Source: Nocardia acididurans (GTDB lineage Bacteria; Actinomycetota; Actinomycetes; Mycobacteriales; Mycobacteriaceae). From it: a stretch of 64,000 nt of DNA. The DNA lies in contig NZ_JAERRJ010000012.1 of the NCBI RefSeq assembly GCF_016741815.1, positions 186,001-250,000 on the forward strand. The letters run 5' to 3'. The notes under the pieces are model-generated. The model searched no databases. It was not told the DNA's origin and worked only from the letters and a program-made list of their open reading frames with translations. This document shows, in pieces, positions 62,580 through 64,000 of this stretch. Each line of letters opens with the position of its first letter. Within the stretch, counting starts at the first letter, position 1. A program made the translations under genes and the position numbers.

Positions 62580-63169
62580 GCAGCTACACCATCCCCAATG
62601 TGATCGCGCAGAATCCGCGCGGCGAGCGGATCATGGACGTCTACTCGCATCTGCTGAGCGAGCGGATCGTGTACCTGGGCACCCCCATCGATTCGGGTGT
62701 GGCGAATGCGTTGATCGCGCAGATGCTGCACCTGGAAGCGGACAGCCCGGGGCAGGAGATCAACCTCTACATCAACTGCGAGGGCGGGGAGCTGCCCGGC
62801 ATGCTGGCCATCTACGACACCATGCAGCACATCCAGTCGCCGGTGGCGACCACATGCGTGGGTCAGGCGATGGCGGTGGGCGCGGTGCTGCTGGCCGGTG
62901 GGGAGAAGGGGCGGCGCTCCATGCTCCCCCATGCCCGAATTGTCCTGCACCAGCCCGCGACCCGGGGTCAGGGCACCATCCCCGATCTGCTGCTGGAGGC
63001 CGACGAACTGGTCCGTATGCGCGGCGAAATCGAGAGCATCCTGTCCTCGCACACGGGCCAGTCGCAGGAGACACTGCATCGCGACACCGACCGCGACCGG
63101 GTCTTCACCGCGCAGACCGCACTGGAATACGGCCTGATCGACCAGGTCCTCGGACCACGGTCGGCATGA
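62576..63169 (+). CDS. ClpP paralogue (ClpP4-like) lacking the catalytic serine
   Basis: A 197-residue ClpP-fold subunit. H125 (VLHQP) and D170 are retained, but the nucleophile segment reads CVGQAMAVG where active ClpPs have CVGQAASMG, so the serine is replaced by alanine (A100). The oxyanion-side NSPGGS motif is also changed to NCEGGE. It probably assembles with ClpP3 and contributes structure or regulation rather than peptidase activity, like plant and cyanobacterial ClpR. The start overlaps clpP3 (ATGA). Confidence 0.9.
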   Translation: MSSYTIPNVIAQNPRGERIMDVYSHLLSERIVYLGTPIDSGVANALIAQMLHLEADSPGQEINLYINCEGGELPGMLAIYDTMQHIQSPVATTCVGQAMAVGAVLLAGGEKGRRSMLPHARIVLHQPATRGQGTIPDLLLEADELVRMRGEIESILSSHTGQSQETLHRDTDRDRVFTAQTALEYGLIDQVLGPRSA

Positions 63170-63259
63170 TGGCGGCGGTCCCGCGCCCAGTGAACGCTCA
63201 CCGGCCGCGGGACCGCGCATTCATGTCAGCGGCCGAGCGCGGCATGTGCGTGTCTCCGC

Positions 63260-63646
63260 TCAAGCAGCGAGCAGCACCACGTTTCCGGTGCTGTGACGCG
63301 GCGCTGCGGGCCGGACGAGCGTCGCGGCGAGGCGACGGCGATGCAGATCATCCACGACCTGCTGGGTGAGCCCGCCGAGCGTGGTGCCGAGCGCACCCGC
63401 CAACGCGGCGATCATCTCGCTGGACGGCTCCTTGCGCCCGCGCTCGACCTCGGACAGGTACTGCGGCGAAATCCCGGCCCGCCCAGCCGTTTCGGTGAGC
63501 TTCTCCCCCTGCTCCTGCCGCATGGCGCGCAGCCGCTCGCCGAGCACCTCGCGCCACAGCGGCTCGCGGACCGCCTCCCGCTGCGGGGTGTGCGGCCGAT
63601 CGTCGCGTCCACCGGGAATCGAACGAAAGCGCGGCTGCTCGGACAT
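63260..63646 (-). CDS. PopR/ClgR-like XRE-family regulator of clp genes
   Basis: A 128-residue HTH_XRE protein (HTH about 38-95). The segment YLSEVERGRKEPSSE is diagnostic of the ClgR/PopR family. The protein ends ...VVLLAA; the two C-terminal alanines are the ClpP-recognised degron described for Streptomyces PopR and ClgR. It is convergent with the clpP3-clpP4 pair. A TAGGCT -10 element ends 6 bases before the ATG, so the message may be leaderless, and four exact ClgR-box matches lie upstream. Confidence 0.92.
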   Translation of the reverse strand: MSEQPRFRSIPGGRDDRPHTPQREAVREPLWREVLGERLRAMRQEQGEKLTETAGRAGISPQYLSEVERGRKEPSSEMIAALAGALGTTLGGLTQQVVDDLHRRRLAATLVRPAAPRHSTGNVVLLAA

Positions 63647-63652
63647 ATCCCG

Positions 63653-63703
63653 AGCCTAGAGTGGCCCGCCCGCGATCCGCGTGCTCTTACGCTCAGGGCG
63701 AAC
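63653..63703 (-). promoter_or_regulatory. popR-like promoter with proximal ClgR/PopR box
   Basis: On the minus strand, GTTCGC-CCTGA-GCG (63703-63690) matches the ClgR motif GTTCGC-N5-GCG exactly and lies about 50 bases upstream of the ATG. The -10-like hexamer TAGGCT is at 63658-63653. The spacing fits an activator site just upstream of RNA polymerase. Confidence 0.65.
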
Positions 63704-63721
63704 CCCGCTGGAGTCGGCAGA

Positions 63722-63899
63722 GGCTGCCGTCGGGATCGCAAGGATCACGCCGCAGCTGGCGAACACCCGTTGGGGTTCGGGAGGGCTGCCGTCGGGATCG
63801 CACGGATCACGCCGCAGCTGGCGAACACCCGTTGGGGTTCGGGAGGGCTGCCGTCGGGATCGCACGGATCACGCCGCAGCTGGCGAACCGCCGCTGGGG
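63722..63899. repeat. 62-bp tandem repeat, 2.9 copies, each with a ClgR box
   Basis: Units start at 63722, 63784 and 63846 and are nearly identical. Each contains CGCAGCTGGCGAAC (63751-63764, 63813-63826, 63875-63888), the reverse complement of GTTCGC-N5-GCG. The array is upstream of the popR-like gene. It has no spacers and is not CRISPR. Confidence 0.9.
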
Positions 63900-63901
63900 G
63901 T

Positions 63902-63974
63902 TTGGGGGCATCGCCCCCAAGCCTCCCTTGGGGTTCAGGGGCAACGCCCCTGAGAGTCTTCCCGAGAGTTCCGG
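63902..63974. repeat. Dispersed GC-rich hairpin repeats, copies 2 and 3
   Basis: Two short hairpins: TTGGGGGC/GCCCCCAA (63902-63920) and TCAGGGGC/GCCCCTGA (63935-63953). The second continues GAGAGTCTTCCCGAGAGT and matches the repeat at 15629-15672 in arrangement. No gene is visible from 63704 to the window end. Confidence 0.65.
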
Positions 63975-64000
63975 GTTACACGCGCCCGATGGCCGCGGCC

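Noticed and set aside
63722..63899. 62-bp repeats considered as CRISPR or as a coding repeat
   Set aside because: No spacers between units; the open frames across it are very short of domains and lack ribosome binding sites.

Overview
The window is GC-rich actinobacterial chromosome, most likely Nocardia or a close relative in the Mycobacteriales. The evidence is uniformly high GC in third codon positions, frequent GTG/TTG starts, Ser/Thr kinase and FHA signalling genes, and a gene set that matches the Mycobacterium tuberculosis block Rv2457c-Rv2467 (clpX, clpP2, clpP1, tig, lipP, a nei-type glycosylase, rpiB, a CPWC DsbA-like protein, pepN). Here that block is stretched to about 46 kb by inserted accessory genes. 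No phage, transposase, rRNA or CRISPR array is visible.

Layout. 0.1-10.2 kb: an FHA protein convergent with a four-gene minus-strand operon encoding a Cys-rich repeat surface protein, an Ig-like membrane protein, a receptor-like Ser/Thr kinase, and a very unusual FHA + membrane polyferredoxin + [2Fe-2S]-like + NirB-type flavoprotein fusion. 10.5-15.6 kb: a YdeP/FdhF-type molybdopterin oxidoreductase with fdhD, and small genes. 15.7-20.9 kb: clpX, clpP2, clpP1, tig and an FKBP lipoprotein. 21.1-25.1 kb: the overlapping Hen1-Pnkp RNA-repair pair. 25.2-28.1 kb: regulator, NUDIX and secreted genes. 28.1-33.2 kb: a hypoxia/fermentation island, with a DosS-like haem-GAF kinase divergent from pflB-pflA, followed by a DosR-like regulator. 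33.3-37.9 kb: lipP, tRNA-Pro, tRNA-Gly, a diguanylate cyclase and others. 37.9-44.0 kb: a catabolic operon (TetR, esterase, SDR, diiron protein, Baeyer-Villiger-type monooxygenase, MerR). 44.1-49.6 kb: TetR-controlled single genes. 49.6-61.8 kb: nei, rpiB, M48 protease, DsbA-like, flavoprotein, DGPF protein plus ECF sigma, AraC plus quinone reductase, purC and pepN. 61.9-64.0 kb: a second clpP pair with a PopR/ClgR-type regulator and an array of perfect ClgR-box sequences.

How the genes work together. The housekeeping Clp system (ClpX, ClpP1/P2, trigger factor) and an inducible second ClpP pair lie in one window. The second pair has one subunit lacking the catalytic serine, and its adjacent PopR-like regulator ends in the Ala-Ala degron through which Clp would destroy it. 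Its promoter region carries four exact GTTCGC-N5-GCG sites, three of them inside 62-bp tandem repeats. The second notable system is the DosS/DosR-like pair around pyruvate formate-lyase, with a DosR-box-like sequence in the divergent promoter; the FdhF-type oxidoreductase could dispose of formate. The third is the phospho-signalling/redox operon at 2-10 kb.

Limits. Everything rests on reading the sequence and on remembered family knowledge. Starts were chosen from visible ribosome binding sites; no searches or models were run.
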